Positions 8,861-16,915 of a stretch of DNA of 64,000 nt are shown here, one piece after another (the stretch's first letter is position 1; every line of letters begins with the position of its first letter). Source of the stretch: Nioella sp. MMSF_3534. GTDB lineage: Bacteria; Pseudomonadota; Alphaproteobacteria; Rhodobacterales; Rhodobacteraceae. The stretch spans positions 35,967 to 99,966 of the forward strand of contig NZ_JASHJX010000008.1 of the NCBI RefSeq assembly GCF_030732985.1, read 5' to 3'. Below the pieces are notes generated by a model. The model saw nothing but the letters and a program-made list of their open reading frames with translations, made no database searches and had not been told where the DNA came from. Made by a program: the position numbers and the translations under genes.

Positions 8861-9187
8861 ATGCAAACGACCACCAAGACGAAACTGTTTCCGAAGCAGG
8901 ATCTGGAACTTGTGCTCCGTGACGAGCTCATGCTCGCGGCGGAGGCTGAAGCCAGCATGCACGGAATTGTTCTGCCCGCATCATCTGGGGTTGCGGCAGT
9001 CGCTCCTGTACCGATGGATTCTCTTGTAGTTGTGGAGCTCCTGTGTGCGGTTGAACCAGTGCTTGGCTTCACGCCGGCGGATGCGACGGTACGCACTGGC
9101 GGATACAACTCGGTGCAAGACGCATTGGATCACCTAATCCCGCGGCTGGAACAGCAGTGGAAGAAGAAGAATGGAGTGTCAGCATGA
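8861..9187 (+). CDS. Acyl-carrier-protein-like small protein
   Basis: 108 residues from an ATG at 8861; longer upstream starts cover non-coding sequence. The central segment PMDSLVVVELLCAVEPVLGF resembles the DSL motif and helix II of acyl or peptidyl carrier proteins, in which the serine takes the phosphopantetheine arm. The rest of the ACP helix bundle is plausible (SVQDALDHLIPRLEQQW). No synthase or phosphopantetheinyl transferase is nearby. It may be a carrier, or a fold reused for docking. The stop overlaps the next gene's start (ATGA), so it opens a tight operon of five genes. Confidence 0.5.
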   Translation: MQTTTKTKLFPKQDLELVLRDELMLAAEAEASMHGIVLPASSGVAAVAPVPMDSLVVVELLCAVEPVLGFTPADATVRTGGYNSVQDALDHLIPRLEQQWKKKNGVSA

Positions 9188-9558
9188 GCGCCGCGAAGCG
9201 GACGAACGACGATGACCAAGAAGCTCGGCAGGAGATGGGGGAGCGGCTGCGGGAAGCACGTCGGTATTTGGGTCTTAAGCAAGACGAGGTGGCCCAGTAT
9301 CTCAAGATCCAGCGAACCGCGTTGTCAGAGATCGAGGCAGGAAACCGCCGTGTCGAGGCACTGGAGTTGAACCGGCTCGCGAAGCTGTACCGACAACCGG
9401 TCGCGTATTTCATCGGAGAAGACGATGCAGCTGGGAGTTTGCCGGTAGATGTAGCGCACCTTGCCCGACAAGCCGCAGACTTGTCTCGGCAAGACCGGGA
9501 TGAACTGGGGCGTTTTGCCGAGTACTTGCGCGCCCGCTCGGCCGCAACCCAGGAGTAG
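9184..9558 (+). CDS. XRE-family helix-turn-helix regulator
   Basis: 124 residues. A classical Cro/CI helix-turn-helix lies at about 19-72 (MGERLREARRYLGLKQDEVA, then LKIQRTALSEIEAGNRRVEA). The tail (LARQAADLSRQDRDELGRFA) could be a dimerisation helix. It overlaps the ACP-like gene by 4 bases and is followed 3 bases later by an ImmA/IrrE peptidase. In characterised pairs such a peptidase cleaves the adjacent XRE repressor, so this protein is the likely repressor and proteolysis target. Confidence 0.85.
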   Translation: MSAAKRTNDDDQEARQEMGERLREARRYLGLKQDEVAQYLKIQRTALSEIEAGNRRVEALELNRLAKLYRQPVAYFIGEDDAAGSLPVDVAHLARQAADLSRQDRDELGRFAEYLRARSAATQE

Positions 9559-9561
9559 CCA

Positions 9562-10575
9562 GTGGTTTCCAATTATTCGCAGGCAGTTCGCGGCGGAGCA
9601 GCTGCGGCGGCTCGAGCACACCGGCAACTAGGCGTGCGAGAGCGGCTCGAAACTTCAGGCGGTTCAGTCAACGTTTTTGCTCTCATCAATGAACTTGACG
9701 TGCCTTTGCTCCTCCGGCCGCTCGACGGATTGCTCGGAGCATATCTTAATGTCCCATCGCAAGGGATTCTCGTCACCACTCAGCGCCCCATGAGTATCCA
9801 GCGATTTACGGCCGCACATGAGCTGGGCCATTGTCTTCTGAACCATCAGCCCAGCCTCGACGATGAAGCGAGTATCCTCCGTCGAATGCCAGCCAATTTC
9901 GATCCGGGCCACGACTATCAAGAAGTCGAAGCCGACGCTTTCGCAGTCGCGTTTCTCATGCCCAAATGGCTGCTGGCCCTACACATGAGGCGGCAGAATT
10001 GGACAGTGCCAGACTTTCGACGTGCAAACGTGATTTACCAGTTCAGTCTGCGACTTGGGGTGAGCTACGAGGCGTTGTGCTGGACCCTGGTTCGGTACAG
10101 GATGATTTCTGCGAAGCAGGCCCGCGAGCTTTTGCAGACAAAGCCGAAGGCGTTGAAAGAAGCTCTCCTCGCTGATCATCGACCGACAAACTACCGGGGC
10201 GATGTATGGCTACTTACCGAACGCGACGCTGGAGCGCTGATTGATGGCAGTCGTAACGATCTATTCGTCCTCAAGCTGACCGAGCACAGCAATGGAGGAT
10301 ATCTCTGGAACATCCATCAATTGCAGGAAAGCGGATTCGCCATCGTCAGTAATGAAATCGAAGCGATCGAAACAGACAGCGTCGGTGATCCTGGAATACG
10401 ACGCGTCACGGCAATGCCTCCAGAAGAGTACCGAGGTCGCCTAGTGTTGGATGAAACACGGCCCTGGGATCACAATCAGAGTTTCTCCAGGCTCGAATTG
10501 GACCTCGACCTGACAGGCCCCGAAGGTGAAGGCCTTTCACGTGCTGAGCGGCGCAGACTCCTGGAGGCCGCTTGA
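9562..10575 (+). CDS. ImmA/IrrE metallopeptidase fused to a chagasin-like (I42) inhibitor domain
   Basis: 337 residues from a GTG at 9562. Residues 40-190 form an ImmA/IrrE zinc peptidase with HELGH at 86-90 and the third ligand in YQEVEADAF (E123). The region about 216-318 looks like a chagasin-type inhibitor of papain-family proteases: the three loop motifs appear as NGGYLW (244-249), GDPGIRR (275-281) and RPW (300-302), in the right order. The next gene encodes a papain-like protease, so enzyme and predicted inhibitor are neighbours. The peptidase is expected to cut the upstream XRE repressor. The peptidase call is firm; the inhibitor call is from motif order. Confidence 0.82.
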   Translation: MVSNYSQAVRGGAAAAARAHRQLGVRERLETSGGSVNVFALINELDVPLLLRPLDGLLGAYLNVPSQGILVTTQRPMSIQRFTAAHELGHCLLNHQPSLDDEASILRRMPANFDPGHDYQEVEADAFAVAFLMPKWLLALHMRRQNWTVPDFRRANVIYQFSLRLGVSYEALCWTLVRYRMISAKQARELLQTKPKALKEALLADHRPTNYRGDVWLLTERDAGALIDGSRNDLFVLKLTEHSNGGYLWNIHQLQESGFAIVSNEIEAIETDSVGDPGIRRVTAMPPEEYRGRLVLDETRPWDHNQSFSRLELDLDLTGPEGEGLSRAERRRLLEAA

Positions 10576-11259
10576 GTGACTGTGACGATAAACGTAGATT
10601 TACGGGCGAAATTTGGTCCCGTCAGGGATCAAGGTGAGCGACCAACTTGCTTGGCGTTTGCCGCCAGCGACGCCCATGCTGCATTGCGCAGCGGCTGGGA
10701 TCCTCTGTCATGTGAGTTCGCCTTCTACCACGCACAAAAACGTACCGGGCGCTCTCCAAATAAGGGAGCATTTCTCGACGACATGTTGGCCGCGCTTCGC
10801 GATACCGGCCAGCCATCGGAAAGTGGATGGCCGTACATTCCGCGTTTGCCCACGGACCTGAGGCACTATCGCCCCCCATCATCCGTCGGAAGTTTGTTTG
10901 GGCGCGAAGGTCAGATGGCCAGCCACGAAGTCGATCGAGTTTGCGATGCGTTGGATTCCAACGTCCCTGCTATTGTTCTTTCCGTCCTGACGAGAAGTTT
11001 CTTTAATCCGCCATCGGATGGAGTCATCGACCAAATCACCGGGGACGCGGTTTTTCCAGCGCCGCGACATGCCGTTATCGCGGTCGGCTATGGGAAAGCG
11101 GCGGCGAAACGTGTCATTCTGGTGCGAAATAGCTGGGGACCAACCTGGGGTTTGAGCGGGTATGCTTGGCTAACTGAGGATTTTCTGGCTAAACACATGT
11201 ATGCCTTGGCAATATTGACGGACGAATGCGATGTATCTGGCCATTCCGCCACAGCCTGA
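10576..11259 (+). CDS. Papain-like (C1) cysteine protease, cytoplasmic
   Basis: 227 residues, GTG start directly after the previous stop. All four papain active-site positions can be seen: Q19 and C25 in DQGERPTCLAFA, H165 in RHAVIAVGYG, and N185 in VRNSWGPTWGLSGYAWL. There is no signal peptide and no propeptide, unlike lysosomal cathepsins, so it should act in the cytoplasm and needs another restraint, probably the chagasin-like domain encoded just upstream. The substrate is unknown; the downstream thymidylate-synthase-like protein or a cellular target are possibilities. It overlaps the following gene by 29 bases. Confidence 0.88.
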   Translation: MTVTINVDLRAKFGPVRDQGERPTCLAFAASDAHAALRSGWDPLSCEFAFYHAQKRTGRSPNKGAFLDDMLAALRDTGQPSESGWPYIPRLPTDLRHYRPPSSVGSLFGREGQMASHEVDRVCDALDSNVPAIVLSVLTRSFFNPPSDGVIDQITGDAVFPAPRHAVIAVGYGKAAAKRVILVRNSWGPTWGLSGYAWLTEDFLAKHMYALAILTDECDVSGHSATA

Positions 11260-12007
11260 TTGTGTAAGAACTTGGCGCGAAGCGGTTCGTTGCGTTGATA
11301 GCGAACCCGGACACGAGGCGCACAACGTCCTGATGTCTGTTGATGACCCGACCGCGGGGGCAAAGTTGAGCGACGCGAGCGTCAATGCCGTCAATGAATT
11401 CTTGCTCCGGCACGACAAATCCGTCCGGACCATCGCCAATACGATCTTTCCCGAGGCGCTCTATCACAGATATGGTGCCCCGGAATTCTTCGACCGGTTT
11501 CGCGACCGAGTTCTGCCTACGGTACGACGCAACGAAAGATGGTCAGGATACTATTTCGAGCGGATGGTCGATTGGCCTGGCGCCCCGGTCGGCAATCCGC
11601 TTTGGGACGTCGTCACGCGTATAAGGAACCCGGCGGTCAGGGCAAGAAACAAATTTGAACTCGCTCTCTTCGATCCTGCTCGAGACGTGGATCGGTCCCC
11701 TTACGGCGGGCAGTGCCTCAGTTTTCTCAGCTTCAAACTGTTGGCAGGGAATCCGGAGACGCTCACACTCACAGCGATCTACCGGAACCACTACTATGTC
11801 GAAAAGCTACTCGGAAACTTGATTGGTCTTGGCCAGTTGATGTCGTTTGTGGCCACTGAAGCCGGACTCAATGTTGGATCCCTTACTGTGCTGTCGTCAC
11901 ATGCGACAATCGACCTGCCACGATCAACCTGCGGGGGGACTACAACACGCGGCGAGCTTCGAGCACTCCTCGACGAGATTGATGGCCTGTCCGCAGCCAT
12001 TACCTAG
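11231..12007 (+). CDS. Thymidylate-synthase-like protein
   Basis: 258 residues. The second half follows the thymidylate synthase / dCMP hydroxymethylase pattern: a candidate nucleophile C162 in GGQCLSFLSFKL, then IYRNHYYVEKLLGNLIGLGQ (positions equivalent to the RS.D...G.PFN block), then ATEAGLNVGSLTVLSSHATI (equivalent to the A...GL..G.L....D.H block). The usual aspartate and proline-phenylalanine are replaced, so the substrate is probably not plain dUMP. The N-terminal 110 residues have no clear match. It ends tail-to-tail with the UDG-like gene, overlapping by 4 bases. It may hydroxymethylate or bind a pyrimidine nucleotide; that is inference. Confidence 0.6.
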   Translation: MYLAIPPQPDCVRTWREAVRCVDSEPGHEAHNVLMSVDDPTAGAKLSDASVNAVNEFLLRHDKSVRTIANTIFPEALYHRYGAPEFFDRFRDRVLPTVRRNERWSGYYFERMVDWPGAPVGNPLWDVVTRIRNPAVRARNKFELALFDPARDVDRSPYGGQCLSFLSFKLLAGNPETLTLTAIYRNHYYVEKLLGNLIGLGQLMSFVATEAGLNVGSLTVLSSHATIDLPRSTCGGTTTRGELRALLDEIDGLSAAIT

Positions 12008-12269
12008 GCAAACTCAGCGAATGGCAGAGTTGCCGTTTCCGGTCGCCGGGCCGAACTTGAGAGATTGTATATTTCCTCGATGCCAGCAATGAACTCGCTT
12101 TGCCCACCATAGCTCGGATGGCGGACCTGAGAGACAGGAAGGTCCAAATCTGCAAGAGCTTCTCCCGCATCACGCCCAATTGCCACTAAGCGTTTTGGTT
12201 GGAGCATCTCCAGGAGTGCCAACAGAAATGGCCAGGTTGCCAAACGCTCCGTTTTGCGATGTGAGCGGT
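12004..12269 (-). pseudogene. 3' part of uracil-DNA-glycosylase-like gene, cut by an IS
   Basis: This encodes the C-terminal part NRSHRKTERLATWPFLLALL, then EMLQPKRLVAIGRDAGEALA and VRHPSYGGQSEFIAGIEEI. The VAIGR...VRHPS pattern is typical of the second half of UDG-superfamily proteins (the HPS near the catalytic histidine). The frame joins exactly to the N-terminal part at 13781-14211 when the insertion sequence and one copy of the 10-base repeat are removed. As it stands the gene is inactivated. Confidence 0.75.
12260..12269. repeat. Left target-site repeat of the IS
   Basis: TGTGAGCGGT here is repeated exactly at 13781-13790, flanking the insertion sequence. Ten bases is longer than usual for IS3-type elements. 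Confidence 0.75.
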
Positions 12270-12348
12270 TGTCTGACGTCAGCGCTAATGGGACAGTTTA
12301 GGTTGATTTGATAAGAGAGGGTTTCTAGCACATCGTAACCACCAAGGC

Positions 12349-12729
12349 GTGGAGATGAGACAGAAACCCGGACCCAAGCAGAGCCACGTCGAGAAAGTCG
12401 TCAAAGACATCCGCCGTGCGACCCGCAAACAATATTCGGCCGAGGAGAAGATCAGGATCGTGCTGGACGGGCTGAAGGGCGAGGACAGCATTGCCGAGCT
12501 GTGCCGCCGTGAAGGCATTGCCCAGAGCCTCTATTACAGTTGGTCCAAGGAATTCCTCGAGGCTGGGAAGAAGCGCCTGGCGGGGGACACGGCGCGTGCG
12601 GCGACGTCGAGCGAGGTCAAGGATCTGCGCCGAGAGGCCCGTGACCTGAAGGAGGTCGTGGCCGAGCAGGCCCTCGAACGGCGGCTGCTCAAAAAAAGCA
12701 TGATCGCGGATGGGGGCGACGACGAATGA
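12349..12729 (+). CDS. IS transposase OrfA
   Basis: 126 residues with an N-terminal helix-turn-helix (YSAEEKIRIVLDGLKGEDSI, then AELCRREGIAQSLYYSWSKE) and a C-terminal leucine-rich coiled coil (SSEVKDLRREARDLKEVVAE), as in IS3-family OrfA. Near the end an A7G run at 12691-12698 is a good slippery site: a -1 shift there would enter the OrfB frame, which is open from 12690, producing the OrfAB fusion that is the active transposase in this family. Confidence 0.88.
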   Translation: MEMRQKPGPKQSHVEKVVKDIRRATRKQYSAEEKIRIVLDGLKGEDSIAELCRREGIAQSLYYSWSKEFLEAGKKRLAGDTARAATSSEVKDLRREARDLKEVVAEQALERRLLKKSMIADGGDDE

Positions 12730-13706
12730 GGTATCCCGCATCCGAGAAACTGGAGATCATCCGCCTCGTCGAAGGATCGCATCTGCCGACCAGGCGCACG
12801 CTGGACAAGCTGGGCATCCCCAGGACTACCTTCTATCGCTGGTATGACCGGTATTTGTCGGGCGGCCCCGAAGCGCTTGAGGATCGCAGTCCCAGGCCGT
12901 CACGGGTCTGGAACCGCATCCCAGAGCCGGTGCGCGAGAAGATCAAGAACCTGGCCCTGAAGGAAAGTGATCTGTCACCACGTGAGCTGGCCGTTCGATT
13001 CACTGATACGGAAAAGTATTTTGTGTCAGAGGCTTCGGTCTATCGCATCCTCAAGTCCTACGATTTGATCACCAGCCCGGCCTACCTGGTTCTATCGGCG
13101 GCTGACGAGTTCCGGGACAAGACCACACGGCCGAACCAGCTTTGGCAGACCGACTTCACCTACCTGAAGGTCATCGGCTGGGGCTGGTTCTATCTCTCGA
13201 CGATCCTCGACGACTTCAGTCGCTACATCATCGCCTGGAAGCTTTGCACGACGATGAAGTCGGGTGATGTGACCGACACGCTCGACTTGGCGCTACAGGC
13301 GTCGGGTTGTGATCAGGCGACGGTTCTGCACAAGCCGCGCCTGCTCTCGGACAACGGCGCCAGTTACATCTCTGGTGAACTCGCCGACTGGCTGGAAGAG
13401 CAGAAAATGGACCATGTTCGAGGGGCACCATATCACCCGCAAACCCAAGGCAAGATCGAGCGATGGCACCAGACATTGAAGAACCGCATCCTGCTGGAAA
13501 ACTACTATCTGCCCGGCGATCTCAGGAACCAGATTGACGCCTTCGTCGAGCATTACAACCACCGGCGCTATCACGAGAGCCTGCAAAACCTAACCCCGGC
13601 CGATGTCTACTTCGGGCGCGGCCAGACCATTTTGAAACAAAGAGAAAGGATCAAACGGAAGACCATCGAAACCCGGCGCTTGCTTCACCGCAAATCCGCC
13701 GCATAA
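12726..13706 (+). CDS. IS transposase OrfB (DDE, rve domain)
   Basis: 326 residues. The rve/DDE catalytic core is visible: the first aspartate in QLWQTDFTYLKVIG, the second in LLSDNGASYISGELADW, and the glutamate in HPQTQGKIERWHQTLKNRIL. An HTH_28-like segment lies at the N-terminus (YPASEKLEIIRLVEGSHLPT). Its ATG overlaps the orfA stop (ATGA), so it can also start on its own. Confidence 0.92.
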   Translation: MRYPASEKLEIIRLVEGSHLPTRRTLDKLGIPRTTFYRWYDRYLSGGPEALEDRSPRPSRVWNRIPEPVREKIKNLALKESDLSPRELAVRFTDTEKYFVSEASVYRILKSYDLITSPAYLVLSAADEFRDKTTRPNQLWQTDFTYLKVIGWGWFYLSTILDDFSRYIIAWKLCTTMKSGDVTDTLDLALQASGCDQATVLHKPRLLSDNGASYISGELADWLEEQKMDHVRGAPYHPQTQGKIERWHQTLKNRILLENYYLPGDLRNQIDAFVEHYNHRRYHESLQNLTPADVYFGRGQTILKQRERIKRKTIETRRLLHRKSAA

Positions 13707-13780
13707 TCGCAACAACCAGATGAACCAGATCCTCTCTTAGCTCAGGCAGCCATCTGTCCCAAAATCCCTGACGACGGACA

Positions 13781-14211
13781 TGTGAGCGGTTGGTCATGGG
13801 ATCATCGGGCGCGTGCGGGTGAAGCGGAAACACATTCCACAGCATTACCGGCCTGCCAATTGACGAAAGAAGCTGCCATGTGACTGTCGCCGTACGTTCG
13901 GCAAGTGCCGGTCCTGTCGTGGCCCGAGCAAGGGTTATTCCCCCAAACAGATGTTCAGCCTCAGTGAGATGTGCTTCGTCGGTCAAGGGTACTCCGGTGC
14001 GCCGTCCCCCCCGGTACCCGAGGTCCCTTGCTATCCAGATAGTATCGGCACGGGCATTCATCGCTGCCTCAAGACACCGCTTCAGGTTCTCGCGCCGAGC
14101 GCGTGCAGCATCGACGGTATCGTGAATAGGGCAGATGTCGCTGTACGGATTAAAGGTGTTCGCCAGATCTACAGCGGCAAGTTCTTCGACAAAGGATTCT
14201 GGAGTGTTCAT
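13781..14211 (-). pseudogene. 5' part of uracil-DNA-glycosylase-like gene, cut by an IS
   Basis: The start ATG at 14211 overlaps the MazG-like stop (ATGA). The peptide has NTFNPYSDICPIHDTVDAAR, then WIARDLGYRGGRRTGVPLTD and RPVMLWNVFPLHPHAPDDPM, the pattern of an uncharacterised UDG-superfamily group (NPY...D, GYRG.R.TG.P, WN.FP.HP). These proteins excise or bind modified or uracil bases in DNA. The reading frame continues into the insertion sequence and is lost; the remainder is at 12004-12269. Catalytic proficiency of the intact ancestor is not known. Confidence 0.75.
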
Positions 14212-15383
14212 GTCAACGGCTCGATGTTTAGCCGCCGCTCTACGGCATCTAGGATAACAGTTCCACGGCGATGTTCGCGCAGATAGCGAAATGCTGCGTA
14301 CCCTTGCAGGATGGCCTCTTCCCACAGCCAGGTCGGACAGTTCTCGGCTTCGTAGCCGCGAACGAACTGTCTGACCTGCTTCAATAGGTCGAACGGCAAC
14401 TCCCCGGCCTTCAGGTCTTGAAAGAAATCCATCTCCATGGCCTGTCCGAAAATCCAGGTCGCGATCCCCTCCTCGATCAATGCGGCGCGGGCTCCGTCTT
14501 GGGCCTCGTCGATCTTTGGCCGACTCTTGCGTTTCAACCGAAAAAGGGAACGAGTGACCGGCGACCAGCCAAGGATAGCGACGTAGGCATAATGGAAGAC
14601 ATCATGGAACCTGTAGTCATCCGGTGTCATGGCGTTGTCCGTCAGTCGATCCCCGATATTGAGGCCGTTGCAGGTCTGGAAGACGTAGCGTTTGCCACCA
14701 ACCTCCCGTTCAAAGATGTTGATCTTGAGGGTTCTGGGCAGCTGTTCTTCTGGGGGCACGTCCGCATCGAAGAAGGGCGGGTATGCCTTCTGGATGGGCC
14801 ATCGGTCTGTCGTCTTTGCTCGATTCTTGATGGCCGCAGCTTCCAGTGTGACGCCCGCTTCATTGGCAGCGCGAATGAGTATCTCGAGAATCGCGACAAG
14901 TCGGGGTCCGAGGCGTCGGCGATCCCTTTGGAGCTCGTTGTTCGATTGATCGGCCATAAGAAGCCCGGTTGCAGCCGCCAACTCGATGAGGGTTGCCTCG
15001 AAAGCCGGTGACGGTGACTGTCCAGCGGTCAGTACAGACGGCTGCAAAGCCTCAAAGGTGAGCGGCTCTCCCGTTGCGGATAGCCAGTTCTCGCTATCGC
15101 TGGCAAGGTTGGTGACAATATCGGCGAACGAGATTTCTGCCCTAGCAGCAACTAGGTTGAAGTACCAAAGTACGTCGCCGAGTTCTTCTGTAACTGCAGC
15201 CGCGTAGGCGCGATAGGAGATCGGGTCTCTCTGCTTCTTCTTCACTTCAGAGAGAAGGCTCCCGACCTCTCCAAAGAGGCCAAGCAAAGGGAAGTTGAGG
15301 GAATCTGCGTCCCGCCGAAGGTCCGTCGCAAGCGCATCCGTTGAGAATTCCTGCACTGACAATGGAATGAAATCGTCTGACAT
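14208..15383 (-). CDS. MazG-like nucleotide pyrophosphohydrolase with extra C-terminal domain
   Basis: 391 residues, ATG at 15383 with GGAGGGCGG upstream. The N-terminal 30-110 show a MazG-type all-alpha pattern: GLFGEVGSLLSEVKKK and EELGDVLWYF, giving E39, E46, E66/E67 and D70 as metal ligands. A second weaker helical repeat follows (LAAATGLLMAD, LEAAAIKNRAKTTDRW). The C-terminal 200 residues (MTPDDYRFHDVFHYAYVAIL, ALIEEGIATWIFGQAMEMDF) look like a separate alpha-helical domain with H, D and E residues that could bind metal. It is coupled to the UDG-like gene. Likely role: hydrolysis of a (modified) nucleoside triphosphate. Confidence 0.7.
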   Translation of the reverse strand: MSDDFIPLSVQEFSTDALATDLRRDADSLNFPLLGLFGEVGSLLSEVKKKQRDPISYRAYAAAVTEELGDVLWYFNLVAARAEISFADIVTNLASDSENWLSATGEPLTFEALQPSVLTAGQSPSPAFEATLIELAAATGLLMADQSNNELQRDRRRLGPRLVAILEILIRAANEAGVTLEAAAIKNRAKTTDRWPIQKAYPPFFDADVPPEEQLPRTLKINIFEREVGGKRYVFQTCNGLNIGDRLTDNAMTPDDYRFHDVFHYAYVAILGWSPVTRSLFRLKRKSRPKIDEAQDGARAALIEEGIATWIFGQAMEMDFFQDLKAGELPFDLLKQVRQFVRGYEAENCPTWLWEEAILQGYAAFRYLREHRRGTVILDAVERRLNIEPLT

Positions 15384-15571
15384 CCGCCCTCCAAATGTGT
15401 GATGGCTGAATGCGGGGCCATCTATATCTTGTACCTGTCATTTGAATCGATTGCGGTCAGTCCGGCAAGAAAAAGTGACTTCGCGCTCATCGGACTTTCC
15501 AAGAACCGAAGCTAGGCACACCGATCGGCAAGGGCTGGAGCAATCAAGAAAGCAGTCTTCCGGTGCGCGGA

Positions 15572-15844
15572 TCACATCTTGGATGACGACTGGTACCCAC
15601 GCCGCTTCTTGGTCGCCGACAGCTTCATCAGCGCGTTCACCGCCATGCCCTCGTCCTCATGCTGCTCGACCAGCATCTGGCCACGGTAGCCAATCCGACC
15701 CCATTCCCGTACCAGACTCACGCCGCCGAAAAGATCGGGCTGAACGCTCATCCTGTAGAAGCGGCGCATGTTGAGAGACGGGTCGATCCGCTTGAGATCG
15801 ACCGTTGTCGGGAACACTTCCATTTGCTGCGATATGTCGAACAT
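15572..15844 (-). CDS. WGR-domain protein
   Basis: 90 residues, almost entirely one WGR domain: SLNMRRFYRMSVQPDLFGGV, then SLVREWGRIGYRGQM and KLSATKKRRGYQ. WGR domains bind nucleic acids and are found in PARPs and in bacterial regulators. A second, similar WGR protein is at 37146 in this window, so the plasmid carries a pair. Partner unknown. The 188 bases between it and the MazG-like gene show no gene. Confidence 0.88.
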   Translation of the reverse strand: MFDISQQMEVFPTTVDLKRIDPSLNMRRFYRMSVQPDLFGGVSLVREWGRIGYRGQMLVEQHEDEGMAVNALMKLSATKKRRGYQSSSKM

Positions 15845-15928
15845 GTTGTTGGCGCCTCTCGCCAGACCACAATATCAAGCGCTCTTCGACGTTTCCACAA
15901 TGTTCTATCCCGGATTGAAGTCGGGGGC

Positions 15929-16861
15929 TCACGCCCCCTTCTCGAACTTCATGACCGGGATGCCAAGCTTCTTGGCCTTGTCGGCGAGGTTTTCCTGGAT
16001 ACCGGTTCCGGGGAAGACAAGAACCCCGACCGGGAGCACATCCAGCATCGCGTCGTTGCGCTTGAAGGGCGCGGCCTTGGCGTGCTTGGTCCAGTCGGGC
16101 TTGAAGGCCACCTGCGTCACGCCCCGGGCTTCGGCCCATTTGGCGGCGATGAGCTCCGCGCCCTTCGGGCTGCCACCGTGCAGGAGGACCATGTCGGGAT
16201 ACTTGGTCCGGACCTGGTCGAGCTTGCCCCAGATCAGGCGGTGATCGTTGAAGTCGGTCCCACCGGTGAGGGCGACCTTGGGACCAGCGGGCAGCATCAC
16301 TTCGGTCTCGGCGCGGCGCTTGGCGGTTAGGAAGTCGCGGCTGTCGATCAGCGCTGCGGTCATGTGCTGGCGGTTCACCATCGAGCCGGTGCGGGGGCGC
16401 CAGGTGGATCCCGTGTGATGGACGAACTCGGATGCGGCGTGATCGCGCATCATGTCCATGCAGTTGCGCCGTTCGACGAGGGTCAGGCCTTCGGCCGTCA
16501 GGCGCTCGAGTTCGACGGACTTCACTTCGGAGCCGTCCTGCTCGCGCTGGAGGCGGCGCTGCGCCTGTTCGTTCTCGTCAAGCGACCGCTCGATTCGGGC
16601 CGTGGCGCGGTGGAAGAGGTTGACCTGGCCCCAGAGCACCTCTTCGAGGTCGGGTTCCATGCGGGTGTCTTCCAGGGTCGCGACGAGGGCATCGAAGATG
16701 TCGGCGACGGCGACCGCAAGGCGCTGCCCATCGGGCATCGGGCGCGGATCGGGCTCGTAAAAGGGGCGGTAGCCGTAAAGCTGCAGCTCGTCGAGCGCAT
16801 GGGCGGTCTGGGATGCGGTGTGGGCAGGTTCATACGCGTCGTCGTGGGTGTGGATCGTCAT
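15929..16861 (-). CDS. DUF2493 (SLOG-superfamily) protein
   Basis: 310 residues from the ATG at 16861. The last 130 residues are a DUF2493 / YspA-type Rossmann domain: KVALTGGTDFNDHRLIWGKL, then MVLLHGGSPKGAELIAAKWA and VGVLVFPGTGIQENLADKAK. The N-terminal half is helical and charged (EQAQRRLQREQDGSEVKSVE). SLOG proteins bind nucleotide-derived ligands. The gene is a common member of alphaproteobacterial plasmid backbones together with the Toprim and Strawberry-notch genes that follow. Function not established. Confidence 0.85.
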   Translation of the reverse strand: MTIHTHDDAYEPAHTASQTAHALDELQLYGYRPFYEPDPRPMPDGQRLAVAVADIFDALVATLEDTRMEPDLEEVLWGQVNLFHRATARIERSLDENEQAQRRLQREQDGSEVKSVELERLTAEGLTLVERRNCMDMMRDHAASEFVHHTGSTWRPRTGSMVNRQHMTAALIDSRDFLTAKRRAETEVMLPAGPKVALTGGTDFNDHRLIWGKLDQVRTKYPDMVLLHGGSPKGAELIAAKWAEARGVTQVAFKPDWTKHAKAAPFKRNDAMLDVLPVGVLVFPGTGIQENLADKAKKLGIPVMKFEKGA

Positions 16862-16915
16862 CGGTTCTTGCCTCCGGGCCTGTCTCGTCCGCGCGTCATC
16901 CCGCGCGGCCTTCAT

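Larger units (their letters stand above)
12270..13780. mobile_element. Complete IS3-like insertion sequence, 1511 bp
   Basis: The element begins TGTCTGACGTCAG and ends with the imperfect complement CTGACGACGGACA; both ends also share a TGGGACAG block further in. It carries two overlapping transposase frames and is flanked by 10-base direct repeats. It interrupts the UDG-like gene. Both frames look intact, so it may still be active. Confidence 0.85.
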
